64,000 nt of DNA from Platanthera guangdongensis (taxonomy: Eukaryota > Streptophyta > Magnoliopsida > Asparagales > Orchidaceae). The translations under genes and the position numbers were made by a program. Position 1 is the stretch's first letter. The number at the start of each line of letters is the position of its first letter. Shown here piece after piece: positions 12,508 to 22,964 of the stretch. Location: the NCBI GenBank assembly GCA_039583875.1, contig CM077167.1, positions 149,995,010 through 150,059,009 of the forward strand, in the 5' to 3' direction. A model generated the notes under the pieces. That model was not told the DNA's origin. It saw nothing but the letters and a program-made list of their open reading frames with translations, and did not search any database.

Positions 12508-12548
12508 CTCACCACCCCTTAAAAAGAATTCGCCCACGAATTCACTTT
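12508..12548 (-). promoter_or_regulatory. Hairpin and purine module in the Tekay leader
   Basis: On the sense strand the hairpin GAATTCG-TGGG-CGAATTC is followed by a purine-rich TTTTTAAGGGG. It closely resembles the hairpin and polypurine tract at 7716-7756 next to the other LTR, in the same orientation. Function is unknown; see findings. Confidence 0.5.
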
Positions 12549-12562
12549 AAGCCCGACCAAAA

Positions 12563-12579
12563 CCAGTAGTCTGATACCA
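12563..12579 (-). promoter_or_regulatory. Tekay primer binding site (initiator Met tRNA type)
   Basis: Sense-strand TGGTATCAGACTACTGG lies 3 bp inside the 5' LTR. The first ten bases match the TGGTATCAGA complement of the initiator methionine tRNA 3' end used by most plant elements. Confidence 0.8.
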
Positions 12580-12582
12580 AAT

Positions 12583-14901
12583 TGTAACACCCCCTATCCG
12601 TCGCATAGCATATAGCAGTAGGTCCGGCCGGGCCCGACGCCATATACCACAGACAGACCGGGTGGTTACTATGGAAACCATCCAACCAATCTCAATGTCC
12701 TACACAGAGCATTCTAGCGGAAGCAGTTTATATAAGTTGTAGACAAGAACCCAGCATTAGAGCATGAATGTCCACTATACAAAATTAGGAATGTTATACA
12801 AAATCCCAAAATCGGCCTTAAGGCCTTACAAATGTTTCACTTGAATAATACATGATTTACAAACCTCGGCACGCAGGCCGGTCATACATGAATAAAACAG
12901 AAACATTTCTACTTGGGCCTTAGAGGGCCAGCTTCGCAAAAAGGCTTTAGCCCGCTATTGACCGCTTGGTCCAGCTGCACCTGCAAGCAACAAACCACCG
13001 CACGGTGGCAAAACAAGGCAACGGTCAGCAATGCTGACCAATTATAACGATCCCGCCCCCAACTCGGGGCGGCGATGCTCCTTCCCTGCATTTCATTAGC
13101 ATAAGCGAGCCATACATATAACCATAGCCATTTCATCACAGACGTTGGCTCGTACGGCCACACGTCCGTGCACTCAGGGCACATTCTCGTGAACCGGTCG
13201 ATGTTACGTCAATTAAAGCCATTAACATTCCGGACTCACCACCGCCACTTAGACGGCCATTCCTATGAGCAATTCGTCTTCCTGGCCTGGGTCACGACAA
13301 TTCAAGCCATTGACCGCCGAAGACTCCATCTATGCCAATGGCGAGTGCCACGTAACCTTAGGTCTCTCTAACCGAACGACATAAAGCGGGTACGGCTCCA
13401 TCTAACCCGTGCTCACATCGCAACGACAATTTAAGCCATTTGCGCGGTTCAAACTTTCACCGAGTCCCATTCTACCGCAAGACACATAACCCAGTTATGT
13501 TCAAGTTGGCTCTCAGGCCACCAAGTTGGCAAGATCTCGTATCCGCCCAGTTTTCCGGGTGCACCTTTGGTTAGTCCCCAAGGCTCCCTGCTGCAATCTA
13601 CCGCGTAGAAAACCCGAAAACACCCAATAGCACGGAGTCTTCTCCGGCCTTAGCAATGCAACATCACCGATCCAGACTAACATGTCCGGGTAGGCTTCAC
13701 ACAAAATGCCTACGTCCGTTCTCGCATACGGACTCTAAACAACGGGGACTTTACATATCTACCCGAAGGAACGCCTCCAACTCTCCGCAAACTCGCGAGA
13801 GTGGGCTTCCTATGCTAAGAAAGGAGCGATTCATGCTCAAGATGAGGATCGTTACCCTTGCGTTCCTCTTTGGCGCCATCGAAAAGTAATCGGATAGAAA
13901 TCACCGCACTTGCGTTGCCTCCATGGATCCGGAGTCGGCTTGCGATTCGGAGCTCCGAAGCTCCTCCAATGGCGGATCTAGCTCCTTCTTCCTCCAAGGG
14001 CTCTCCTCTTTCTCCAGGGTTTGGAGAGATGAAAAAGTAAGAAAGTGATGGATTTTTCTAAGTCAAACCCGGGTATATCCTCTCAGGAACCATCCCCAGC
14101 CGTTGATCTTCAATCAAGGAAACGAACGGCTTTGATTCGGGGCTGAAATGCCCAATCTGGACCGAACACGGCCTGGCACACACGCCCGTGTCCAGGCCGT
14201 GTGCCGCATTCGCCGTCAAAATCGAATCTCCTGGCCTCACACGGGTATCGAACACGCCCGTGTTCGAGCTGACACGCCCGTGTTCCAGCTGACACGGCCG
14301 TGTAGCCGGCCGTGTACCCATGATTTTCCCCCGTTTACAACCCGAGCACTGCACGTGTTCTAGGACACGCCCGTGTCCTTGCCCGTGTCACCTTGACACG
14401 CCTGGGCCCCCAGGCCGTGTACACGGTCTCGACTTTCGTCGAGTGGAGATCGACGACTCGATGACATGGCCTTGGACACGCCCGTGTCCTAGGCCGTGTG
14501 CCTTGTCTCGACGATCGTCGAGCGAATCTCGACGAATTCCCAGGACGATCGTCGACAGGGCGGTGAGCCCGGCGACACGCGCCGGGTCGCAGTGGCGTGA
14601 TACCCCTCGACGATCGGAGCTAGACGAACACAGCTAAGGGGAGGAGGAAGGACAGCGACACGAGTGTCGCAGGCCGTGTGCCCAATCTCCGACGAATCGC
14701 ACAAGAGTAAATCTATACAACTTCAGACGCCACCTGTCGAGGGCGCGTGTCCCAGTTTTTGGACTACGCGATTGCCCACTGGCCCTGGGACACGCCCCAC
14801 GGCTGTTTGAGCCCGGGCCGTTGGTAGCAGCACTTCAGCAGAAACGCACAACAAAACTGGAACCAACAAACGTCCCCCCTTTGTGGGCGTTGAGTTCTCG
14901 G
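12583..14901 (-). repeat. Tekay 5' LTR, running into the gap
   Basis: Starts TGTAACACCC, a second copy of 5412-7715 at a few percent divergence. Collinearity is close to about 14555. From there to 14901 the order of words is kept but many bases differ or are inserted, ending at a TTCTCGG-like equivalent of the other copy's TTTCGGG just before the N run. The expected CA terminus would fall a few bases into the gap. Confidence 0.85.
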
Positions 14902-15401
14902 NNNNNNNNNNNNNNNNNNNNNNNNNNNNNNNNNNNNNNNNNNNNNNNNNNNNNNNNNNNNNNNNNNNNNNNNNNNNNNNNNNNNNNNNNNNNNNNNNNN
15001 NNNNNNNNNNNNNNNNNNNNNNNNNNNNNNNNNNNNNNNNNNNNNNNNNNNNNNNNNNNNNNNNNNNNNNNNNNNNNNNNNNNNNNNNNNNNNNNNNNNN
15101 NNNNNNNNNNNNNNNNNNNNNNNNNNNNNNNNNNNNNNNNNNNNNNNNNNNNNNNNNNNNNNNNNNNNNNNNNNNNNNNNNNNNNNNNNNNNNNNNNNNN
15201 NNNNNNNNNNNNNNNNNNNNNNNNNNNNNNNNNNNNNNNNNNNNNNNNNNNNNNNNNNNNNNNNNNNNNNNNNNNNNNNNNNNNNNNNNNNNNNNNNNNN
15301 NNNNNNNNNNNNNNNNNNNNNNNNNNNNNNNNNNNNNNNNNNNNNNNNNNNNNNNNNNNNNNNNNNNNNNNNNNNNNNNNNNNNNNNNNNNNNNNNNNNN
15401 N
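14902..15401. other. Assembly gap of exactly 500 N
   Basis: Exactly 500 unknown bases, a round placeholder size rather than a measured one. It separates the end of the Tekay 5' LTR from the middle of a Tat element's pol. The missing DNA must include at least the Tekay terminus, the Tat integrase, its antisense genes and its 3' LTR if those still exist. Confidence 0.97.
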
Positions 15402-15729
15402 GGGTCTTTCTATATAAAATTCCCATCTGAATGTGGTTGTAAGATGACTTGTCTTGAAGGTGTCTTCGTCCGGACCACTCTAGGAGATCCCATTGGCTAT
15501 GAAAGCTGCCACAAAAGGGGTCAATCATGAGGGGAATTGCGGTCACCTCATTTAGTCCCCTCCTTAAATAGAGGGGCGGAACAGGCCGATCATGGTTCCG
15601 GCCCACATGTGTTCCGAACTTTGCCATGTTGTCACACTTGTTCAATTTTCTTTCCCGCGGTACATGTCAGATGAAAAACGTTTGGAACATGCCGACGATT
15701 CTCTTCACCTTTGTCAGGTGTGATTGGAG
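15402..15729 (-). other. Tat copy 1, stretch between RNase H and missing integrase
   Basis: Minus-strand frames of modest length are present, but I see no integrase HHCC or core motif. The stretch lies where Tat elements have the linker between the second RNase H and integrase. Confidence 0.4.
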
Positions 15730-15995
15730 AGTGGGTTACCTTGCTTCGAACTCGCTGTTGATTTGAGAGGACACCACCATGGAGTTCATTAACACCTCCA
15801 CATCGTGCACCCCTAGCTCCCTTTCCAGACGCATTCCCGTTATTACTACTTCATATTCTGCTTGGTTGTTGTTACTGGGAAAGTGAATGATCACCGTCTG
15901 CTCTATCCTCATTCCCTAAGAACTTTCCAGGATTACACCTACTCCCAAGGAGTGCCTTCCCGAGGCGCCGTCCACCACCACCTTCCAAGGAACCG
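15730..15995 (-). pseudogene. Tat copy 1: second, archaeal-type RNase H (aRNH)
   Basis: Reading the minus strand gives WKVVVDGAS at 15961-15989 (first catalytic Asp), then LGVGVILESS, HFPSNNNQAEYE (catalytic Glu, near 15855) and VITGMRLERELGV, then VEVLMNSMVVSSQ and SEFEA. This is the order of the extra RNase H of Tat elements. Two defects are visible: an in-frame TAG at 15916-15918 after LESS, and an Asn codon at 15784-15786 where the family has the third catalytic Asp (usually DS). The enzyme would degrade the RNA strand of the hybrid. Confidence 0.78.
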
Positions 15996-16089
15996 AACGA
16001 GTGAGTTCCGTCGCCGCTATCTCAACTACATAGTCGACCAAGAAATTGGCCATTGTATGTGCCTTTATCAAGAGGCGAGGGAGAAAAGA

Positions 16090-17219
16090 AATGTCGAACT
16101 AACTTACCTCTATCGACCACTTTACAAGCCTTTCAGAGTGCTCCACCCCCTCAAAGATGTAGCAGAGGGGATGATCAGTCACCACCCTAATGGAGTGCGC
16201 CTGAAAGTATGACCGGAGCCTCCGAACCGAGATGACCAGAGCAAAAACCAACTTCTCTACGACCGGGTATCGAAGCCCTGACTTCCTCAGGATCTTGCTC
16301 ACAAAATAGATTGGTAGATGCCTCTTTCCCTCCTCCCAGACCAGGATGGAGATCACGGCCTCGACCCCGACCCCAAGGTATAAGGACAAATCTTCCCCCA
16401 CCTTTAGTCCCTAGAGAAGCGAAGCCTGAGTTAGCTGGCTCTTAAAGGTTTGGAAAGCCTTCTTACATTCTTTGTACCATTCGAACTTCTGGCCTCCCCT
16501 CAGCACTTTGAAGAAAGGCGAGCACTTCTCTCCCGCCTGAGAGAGGAACCTGCTCAGCCCCGCAAGCTTCCCTGTCAGGAATTGGACTTCCTTGGCGTTT
16601 CATGGTGACCCCAACTCCATGATCGCCCTTACTTTTTACGGTTGGGTTCCACCCCCGCAGGATTAAAGAGGTGACCTAGGAAATTTCCCCTGCTTGCCCC
16701 AAAAAGACACTTCAGGGGGTTCAACCTTATCTTATATTTTCATAGGGTGTTGAAGGTCTCTTCCAGATCTTGGAGATGAGAGTCCACATCCCGACTCTTT
16801 ACCATAAGATCATCCACGTACACCTCTAAGTTCCTTCCCTTCTGCTCCCGGAAGACCCGATCCATCATTATCTGATATGTTGCCCCTGAATTTTTCAGCC
16901 CAAAGGGCATCATTTTGTAGTAGTAGCACCCATCTCCCGTGATGAAGAAAACTTCCTTTATGTCGGACGGGTGCATCCAGATCTGGTGATATCCTGAAAA
17001 GGCATCTAGAAAACTCATTAGAGAAAAACTGATGGCTGAGTCAACCAGCACGTTGATTCGAGGTAGGGGATAACAATCCTTAGCACATGCTTTATTTAAA
17101 AGAGAGAAATTGATACACATTCTCCAATTCCCGTCTCCCTTCTTAACCATTACCATTTTGGAGACCCAGCATGGATACTGGATCTCTGATATAAACCCTT
17201 CCTTAAGAAGCTTACCCAC
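16090..17219 (-). pseudogene. Tat copy 1: reverse transcriptase and first RNase H
   Basis: Reverse transcriptase, 16740-17219: VSKMVMVKKGDGNWRMCINF, DCYPLPRINVLVD, FLDAFSGYHQI, MMPFGLKNSGATYQ, and the catalytic box YVDDLMVKS. These are close to the Tat consensus. RNase H, 16099-16401: LYLGVGVEAVISILVWEE, PIYFVSKILR, LRYPVVEKLVFALV and VVTDHPL. The stretch between them (16402-16739) has no single open frame but lies where the thumb and connection should be. The YVDD box is intact. Confidence 0.85.
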
Positions 17220-17429
17220 CTCCTACCAGATGGGCTCGGCCAGCCTGTCGGCGACTGACCTCTTCTTCTGCTGGATGGCGCGAGTGCCGGGATCGAGATT
17301 GAGGCGGTGGAAAGCCACATCCGCATCAATCCCCATCATATCCTTCATGCTCCATGCGAAGATGTCTACATTCTTCTGGATGCACTCCACCATCTTTTGT
17401 TGATCCTCTAAGCTCAGCCCCCCGCTGAC

Positions 17430-18401
17430 TCACACCTTCTACACTCTTCCTCCCTGGGTGAGAACTTCCAACTCCACTAACTCCCTAGCTACTTCCAGCC
17501 GGGACTTCTCTTCCCACTCGCCTACTGCCCTCTCACCTGGGACGAGGGTTTCCTCCTCCTCCTCAACTTCCTCCACTACCATCACCTCGACTTGCTCCCC
17601 CGTAACTTCTTCTGCTTCCCCCTCCCGGGCGTAGATCTCCACCTCCTCCACCTCCATCTCAGCTTCTTCCCTCATGACCTCCTGCCCAGACAACTCCTCC
17701 ATCCTTTTCTCCATCTCTTCAGCTCCCTCTTGCCATGAGATGGTGTTAACTGCGGTGATGAAACATTCCCTCGCCACCTTGGGGTCTCCCCGGACCAGGA
17801 CCTGCATGACTTCAGCATTGAACTTGAGGCATTGATGGAAAGATGAGGGTACACGGCGGAAGACGTTGATGAAAGACCGTCTGAATATCACATTGTAGCT
17901 GTTAGGAGCATCCACGATGTCGAACCTTCAGTTCCTAGACTGGCACCCGAAGGTAACATGGAGCCCCACTCTTCCTTCTACCTCCTTCCTCTCTCTGGAG
18001 AATTCAAACAAAGGCCCGTCCGAGGCTAGCACCCTCCTGGCCTCCACCTTCACATCGTCAAATGCCTTTTTGAAAATGACGCTGACAGAGCTCCCATTAT
18101 CGATGGGAATCCGGGAGACGGTCAAATTTTCGATGACGACTTAAATTACCAGTGCATCGTAAAATGGATCCTCATGATCTGGCATGTCCTTCCGAGAGAA
18201 GGTAATCTTCTCATCTGGGGGTGGGGTCAGGGGCGTCAAGGTGACTCTTTGGCAGTATATTGTGTGGATACTCACCTTATAGGTGGCCTCGACTCCTACC
18301 CTTTCCCCATGGATCACCCCGATCTCCCCTCGGCCTCCTATGTCAGCTCGGTCCTCGCACCTATCCTTCTTCGCTGTAGGAAGGACTTCATCAATCCGCA
18401 T
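17430..18401 (-). pseudogene. Tat copy 1: aspartic protease region with acidic insert
   Basis: The protease active site is readable as PIDNGSSVSVIF at about 18095 (Asp-Asn-Gly-Ser, where many relatives have Asp-Gly/Ser-Gly-Ser). Downstream, in another frame, come DAPNSYNVIFRRSFINV and PSSFHQCLKF, typical of the region just after the Tat protease. They are followed by a strongly acidic stretch (GEAEEVTGEQVEVMVVEEV-like) with many Glu residues, a low-complexity linker before RT. At least two frameshifts separate the parts. Confidence 0.7.
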
Positions 18402-18763
18402 CTCTTAGCAGTGTTGCTGCTGTTGTGGGGCCTGCTCCTTGACACCCCTCATTTCTAAGAACTCCAGACAGGTAGCCATCACATGTCCTTCCTCCTGGTG
18501 GAAATTGCAATATGGAAGATTTGCTCTACCTCCGGCATCCTTCTATGAACAGCTCTCCTCCTCCTCAGGGTTATCGCCATATCCCGGTGCTTCTCGGGAA
18601 GAGGGGGTATCTGGCCTTGCCTCAAGCCCAGAGGGTTGAATTGGCCTTGCCCGTCTTAGCGGTTCTCCCCTCTGTGGAAACCTCTCCACTGACACTGGTC
18701 ATGCCACTCTTACTACCTCCAGCCTAGCCTGTTATTTGGCTCTTGGCGGCCCCATCTCTATTG

Positions 18764-19744
18764 CTACTGCTGCTGCTCTTGCAGCCGGTGTTCTACCCTT
18801 CGTACCTCATGACCCTTGCCACCTCTTGGCTCTCTGTCCTCCTCTGCTGCCCACCTAGTTAGCTTCCTGGAAAACGTCGATTTTGATGCTTCTTTCTCGA
18901 CTTCCTTTGCCACCCTCTCCATCAGATCTTCAAAGGACAGTGGAGGTACCCACTTCAGCTCCATCCTGAAGAATCACTGACATAGCCCCAGAGTGAAGGC
19001 TACCATGAGGGTATGACCAGGCATCTCCTGAACTTGGAGGACCTCCTCCTGGAATCGGTCAATATAGATACCCAACATCTCCTCCACACCCTGCTTGATG
19101 ATGAATAGGAACTCCGACTCCTTCTTCCACTTCTTCGAAGTTGAAAATCTCAACAAGAAACCCCAACATAAGTCGTCAAAATAATAGATGGAGCTGGCGG
19201 TAAGCTGATGGAACCAATCCCTCGCCTTCTCTTTGAGGGTTATGGCGAAGAGCCGACACTTGAAAGCGTTCAACATCTGCCTGATCGAGATCAAATCCTC
19301 GAACCACTGGATGTGCTGGATCGGATCGCCCCTTCCGGTGTAGTAGGACATCTCCGGCTCGAGAAACCCATCCAAAATCGGGGCGGATGCAACCAGCTCA
19401 CTGAAGTGACTTCACTCCCCTATCAGGTAAGCTGGACGGTCTCGTGCCTCTACCTCACCAAACGTGACCGCACTCGCCGAGCAAGGTAAAAAGTCTCACC
19501 CCGGGAGATCTCACTCCCTGCCTCCCTCAATAACTTCCTTCCCAGGTTATCTAGCAGGGGCATTCTTGATCAGCGATAGGGCAATGGATACTTGGACAGA
19601 GAGTGTAGAGCACTCGCCGCGAGCCACGAGTGCGCCCAAATCCTTGACTTCCTTCTTGAAGGCCTCAAACATTCTAAGGGTGGCTAGAGGAATGGGAGGC
19701 GGCGAGTCCGCCTGGTTAGCTCCTTGTCCTTTGTCTCCAGCCAT
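18764..19744 (-). pseudogene. Tat copy 1: gag
   Basis: The likely start is the Met at 19744 (MAGDKGQGANQADSPPP), shortly inside the LTR and primer site. The capsid core is at 18974-19375: MSYYTGRGDPIQHIQWFED, KCRLFAITLKEKARDWFHQL and SIYYFDDLCWGFLLRF, followed by LLFIIKQGVEE-like residues. The segment 18764-18964 (SFEDLMERVAKEVEKE) continues it. No CCHC knuckle is readable. Stops and shifts separate the pieces. Confidence 0.72.
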
Positions 19745-19799
19745 TGAGCTCAATAAGGATTTTCTTTGTTGGTCATACTCCCTGCTCACCACACCAAAA

Positions 19800-20641
19800 T
19801 GTTGAAATTGAGAACCGACTTCTGTGGAGTTAGGACCCAGAAAGGGGTGACCGCACACTTACTTCTCCTAGTATGCCTGCTTGACTGGGAACTTGGGATT
19901 CAAGATTGACCCAAGGCAGCAGCACGGAGGTCCCACCACACGCCCGAAAGATCTTAGAGAACTTCGACTCCTTAGCTAGTACTAAGCTAATGATTACACA
20001 GAAAGCGCTACAAAACCAGAGAATGAGAAAGCTTGCCCTCTGAGGTACCCCTTTGGGTCTATTTATAGATTTCTGAGCCTAACCTGCAAATAGTATAACT
20101 TCGCCTTTCTGTTTTACTATACATAGCTTAAGGTGGGTTTGCCAATAGTGAAACTCCGCTGTTTGAAGAGGCTACTGGTAGAGCAAATCATTTTAAATAC
20201 ACTCTAATAGCACCCCCCACGTAAGAGAGCGAGCGCGAGCTAGCTCACCAGTTACGTGGACGGGTGCGACCTGGACCCCATAGCTCGTTTGCTTCTTAGG
20301 CAAGTACGTGTTGGGTACCTATGGCTCTCCCACAACATAGACGGATTCAGGCCACCTATTGAGTTGAGGTGGGTCGGCTGCCCCTCGGCTTGCCCGTCTG
20401 TCGGGCTGAGGCAGGCTGGGTCCCCCGGCTCTCCCGCATGCCGAGATCTGGCTGGACTCCCTGGCACGACTGCATATTGAGATCCAGCTGGCCTCCCCGT
20501 CTTACTTGCCTATGGAGCTAAAGCAGGACAAACTCCTTGGCTCGCCTGGTTTGGCCGTTTGCTTAGGCGGGTGCGAGTCGAGCTATCTCGAGGCCCCCGC
20601 TCTTCCTTGTCGGATCCACTCGGCGAACACTGGGTTGTACA
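19800..20641 (-). repeat. Tat copy 1 5' LTR (842 bp)
   Basis: Plus-strand termini are TGTTGAAATTG and GGGTTGTACA. It is homologous over most of its length to 41041-41821 and, at its right end, to 31329-31480. A sense-strand TATA box TCTATAAATAGA is at 20058-20069. Directly left of the LTR the sense strand reads TTTTGGTGTGGTGAGC, in the place of the primer binding site, though I cannot name the tRNA. Confidence 0.8.
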
Positions 20642-20910
20642 GATATATTTCTGTAAATAAAAATATGAGGTATTTAACAAATTCACTGAATTAAAGAGTA
20701 TGGTAGAGAAAGAGTCAGGGCACTTGATAAAATGTCTGAGGACAGACAAGGGTGGAGAATTTCTTAGCTCAGAGTTCAATTTCTTCTGTGCGACAAATAG
20801 GATGAAATGCCAGCTCACAGCTCCTCATAAACCCCAACACAATGGAATCGTATAAAGAAAAAATAGAGCTGTATTATAGATGGGATGAAGACTACTGCAA
20901 CAAAAAAAAC
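20642..20910 (+). pseudogene. Old Copia carcass, piece 1: integrase core
   Basis: Plus-strand translation gives FNKFTELKSMVEKESG, IKCLRTDKGGEFLSSEF (second catalytic Asp) and LTAPHKPQHNGIV, then a TAA at 20853-20855 where the catalytic Glu codon (family pattern NGVxER) should be, then RKNR. The piece begins in mid-domain at the Tat boundary (20641/20642) and is cut at 20910 by the young Copia insertion. Its continuation is at 26374. Confidence 0.75.
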
Positions 20911-21291
20911 TGTTAGAAAGTAGAGACAAGAAGTGAAAGGACTAGAACAAGAGAATAAACTTTTGAATAATTGAAATTTTATTATCCAAAAAAGATATAA
21001 TTTACAAAGGTATGGCCTCCCTTATATAGAATGGAGGAGATAAGAAAGAGAGTATACAAACAATGTGGGACTAAACATTTACAGGCTGAGCGGCTAGAAT
21101 AATGGAGACCGATCAGGCCGCGCGGTTAGACAGATGGGATAACCGCTCGGCAACTCCAGCAGGATAGAACAAGCCGTAGAGTGAGACCGCCAGACCGCCC
21201 GGTCTACAAACCGCTGGATCAGACCGCTAAGCCGCTCGGTCTACAAACCGATGGATCAGACCGCTAAGCCGCCCGGTCTAATACTTCAACA
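20911..21291 (-). repeat. Young Copia 3' LTR (381 bp)
   Basis: TGTTAGAAAG...ACTTCAACA on the plus strand. Directly right of it, the sense strand has the purine tract TTGAGGGGAG before TGTTGAAG. The sense-strand U3 (21170-21285) has two near-repeats containing AGACCG-CC-CGGTCT-type palindromes. A sense TATA box TCTATATAAG is at 21021-21030. Confidence 0.93.
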
Positions 21292-21297
21292 CTCCCC

Positions 21298-22058
21298 TCA
21301 AGCTGGAGCATAGATATCAATCATGCCCAGCTTGTCACAAATGCGGAAGAAGGAAGTAGAAATCGGCTTGGTGAAGATATCTGCCAACTCCTTGTCAGAG
21401 GTGACAAAAGGAGTACAAATCTGTTTCTTCAAAATCTCCTCCTGAATGAAGTGACAGTCAACCTCTATATGCTTCGTTCTCTCATGGAAGACCGGATTTC
21501 TGGATATGTGTATAGCGGCCTTGTTGTCACAGAACATAGGGAGAGGACAATCATATACCTCGCCCAGGTCAAGCATGAGAGCCCGCAACCACTTTAACTC
21601 ACACGTAGTTGACGCCATACTCCGGTATTCTGCTTCGGCACTGGATCTGGAAACAACAGACTGTTTCTTGCTTTTCCAACTCACGAGATTACCTCCAACA
21701 AAGGTACAGAAACCTGACGTGGATTTACGATCGCCTTTGTCATCCGCATAACTTGAGTCTGAGTAGGCCTCAACTCTCAGATGGCCATTCTTCTGAAGAG
21801 TAACCCTCTGCCCGGTGCTGCTTTGATATACTCTAAAATCTTCAGGGCGGACTGAAGATGACACTCCCTGGGAGCTTGCATAAACTGACTGACCTTTCCT
21901 ACAGCGTAGGCGATGTCAGGTCTAGTCACCGTGAGATAGATGAGTTTGCCTACCAAACGTCTGTACCGTGTGACATCAGATAGAGGAGGCGATTCATCCG
22001 TCCACGTTTTGTCTTCTCCAACAGCCATGGGAAGATGAGCTGGTTTGGCACCTGTCAA
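21298..22058 (-). pseudogene. Young Copia: RNase H and pol C-terminus
   Basis: The segment LMAVGEDKT-like to RRLVGKLIYLTVTRPDIAY, KVSQFMQAPRECH and ALKILEYIKAAPGRG is in one frame (21777-22058). After a shift near 21800 come EAYSDSSYADD (catalytic Asp), RKSTSGFCTFVGGNLVSWKSKK, SSAEAEYRSMA (Glu), CDNKAAIHIS (Asp), HERTKHIEVDCHFI and ADIFTKPI. The frame ends with a stop at 21298, just before the polypurine tract, as expected for Copia pol. All three catalytic acids are present. Confidence 0.88.
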
Positions 22059-22964
22059 GCCTGCTTCTCGAAGAAGATCAGGGCATACTTCCGTTGAGAG
22101 AGGACCAAGGAGTCAGGTTTTCCGCGAGATTTCTATCCCCAAAAAGTATTTTGGGGGGCCCATATCCTTCGTGACCAAGTGCTGACGGAGGTGCTTCTTC
22201 GTCAAGTCCACCCCATCTCGGTCATCACCAGTAAGGAGAATATCATCCACATATACGGCCAAAACCACCAGTCCCGAGGCCGTTTTGCGAATGAATAAGG
22301 AGTGATCGGCCGAACTCCTTTGAAAACCGATGGTTGCCACAATACCACTAAACTTTTCGAACCATGCCCTAGGGCTCTGCTTGAGGCCATAAATGGCCTT
22401 CTTCAAATGACAGACACGTGTCTCCCCCTGAGCAACATACCCAGGAGGTTGCTCCATATAGACGTCCTCCTGAAGATCGCCATAAAGAAAGGCATTCTTC
22501 ACATCCAGCTGAGAAATAGCCCAAGCCCGGTTAACAGCCACAGAAAAGAGAACCCGGATGGTGCTGAGGCGAGCAACTGGAGAGAAGGTATCGAAGTAAT
22601 CAACGCCATAAGTCTGAGTAAAGCCCTTGGCCACCAGCCGGGCTTTGTAGCGATCCACAGTGCCGTCGGGGCGAAACTTCACAACAAAGACCCAGCGACA
22701 GCCAACCACATCAGTGCCCACGGGAGGAGGAACCAGGGTCCAGGTACCCCGTTCAGTAAGAGTAGCCATCTCCTCATCCATGGCAGACTTCCAATGAGTG
22801 AGAGAGAGAGCCTCCTGGTAGGTACGGGGAGTAGAAGTGGCAGAGATAGCCAAGGCAAAACACCTGCGAGAAGGAGAAAGCTGATCATAAGAAACAACAG
22901 CCGTGAGCGGGGTGAGTACACGCCCGCACCCCTTTGCGAAGGGCAATGGGAACATCCAGATCAT
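22059..22964 (-). pseudogene. Young Copia: reverse transcriptase
   Basis: A 283-residue frame holds [109 protein letters not shown] and the catalytic AVYVDDILLTGDD. It continues to PKYFLGIEISRK, where a frameshift at about 22113 follows. This domain itself reads open. It copies the element RNA into cDNA. Confidence 0.9.

Larger units (their letters stand above)
5412..14901 (-). mobile_element. Tekay/Del-type chromovirus (Ty3/Gypsy), nearly complete, right LTR ends in gap
   Basis: Two direct repeats of about 2.3 kb (5412-7715 and 12583 to the gap) flank about 4.9 kb of interior. On the minus strand the order is primer binding site, gag with CCHC knuckle, aspartic protease, reverse transcriptase, RNase H, integrase and a C-terminal chromodomain-like segment, which is the chromovirus order. 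Long LTRs and TGTAAC...GTTACA termini suit the Tekay lineage. The LTR copies differ by a few percent, many differences being one-base indels. Reading frames break several times in gag, protease, RT and integrase, so the copy looks inactive as written. The target duplication cannot be tested because the right end lies in the N run. Confidence 0.87.
15402..20641 (-). mobile_element. Tat-lineage Ty3/Gypsy element, copy 1, 3' part missing in gap
   Basis: On the minus strand, from right to left: LTR, gag, protease, reverse transcriptase, RNase H, then a second RNase H of the archaeal type. The dual RNase H is diagnostic of the Tat lineage (Ogre/Retand/Grande group). Integrase, the antisense genes and 3' LTR seen in the related copies at 31329 and 41041 would lie to the left, in or beyond the gap. 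Frames are broken by many shifts and some stops. The right end abuts a Copia integrase fragment, so the element appears to have inserted into that Copia. Confidence 0.82.

Noticed and set aside
14764..15645. Frames of up to 293 residues across the gap
   Set aside because: Most residues are unknown because of N; only flanking scraps are real.
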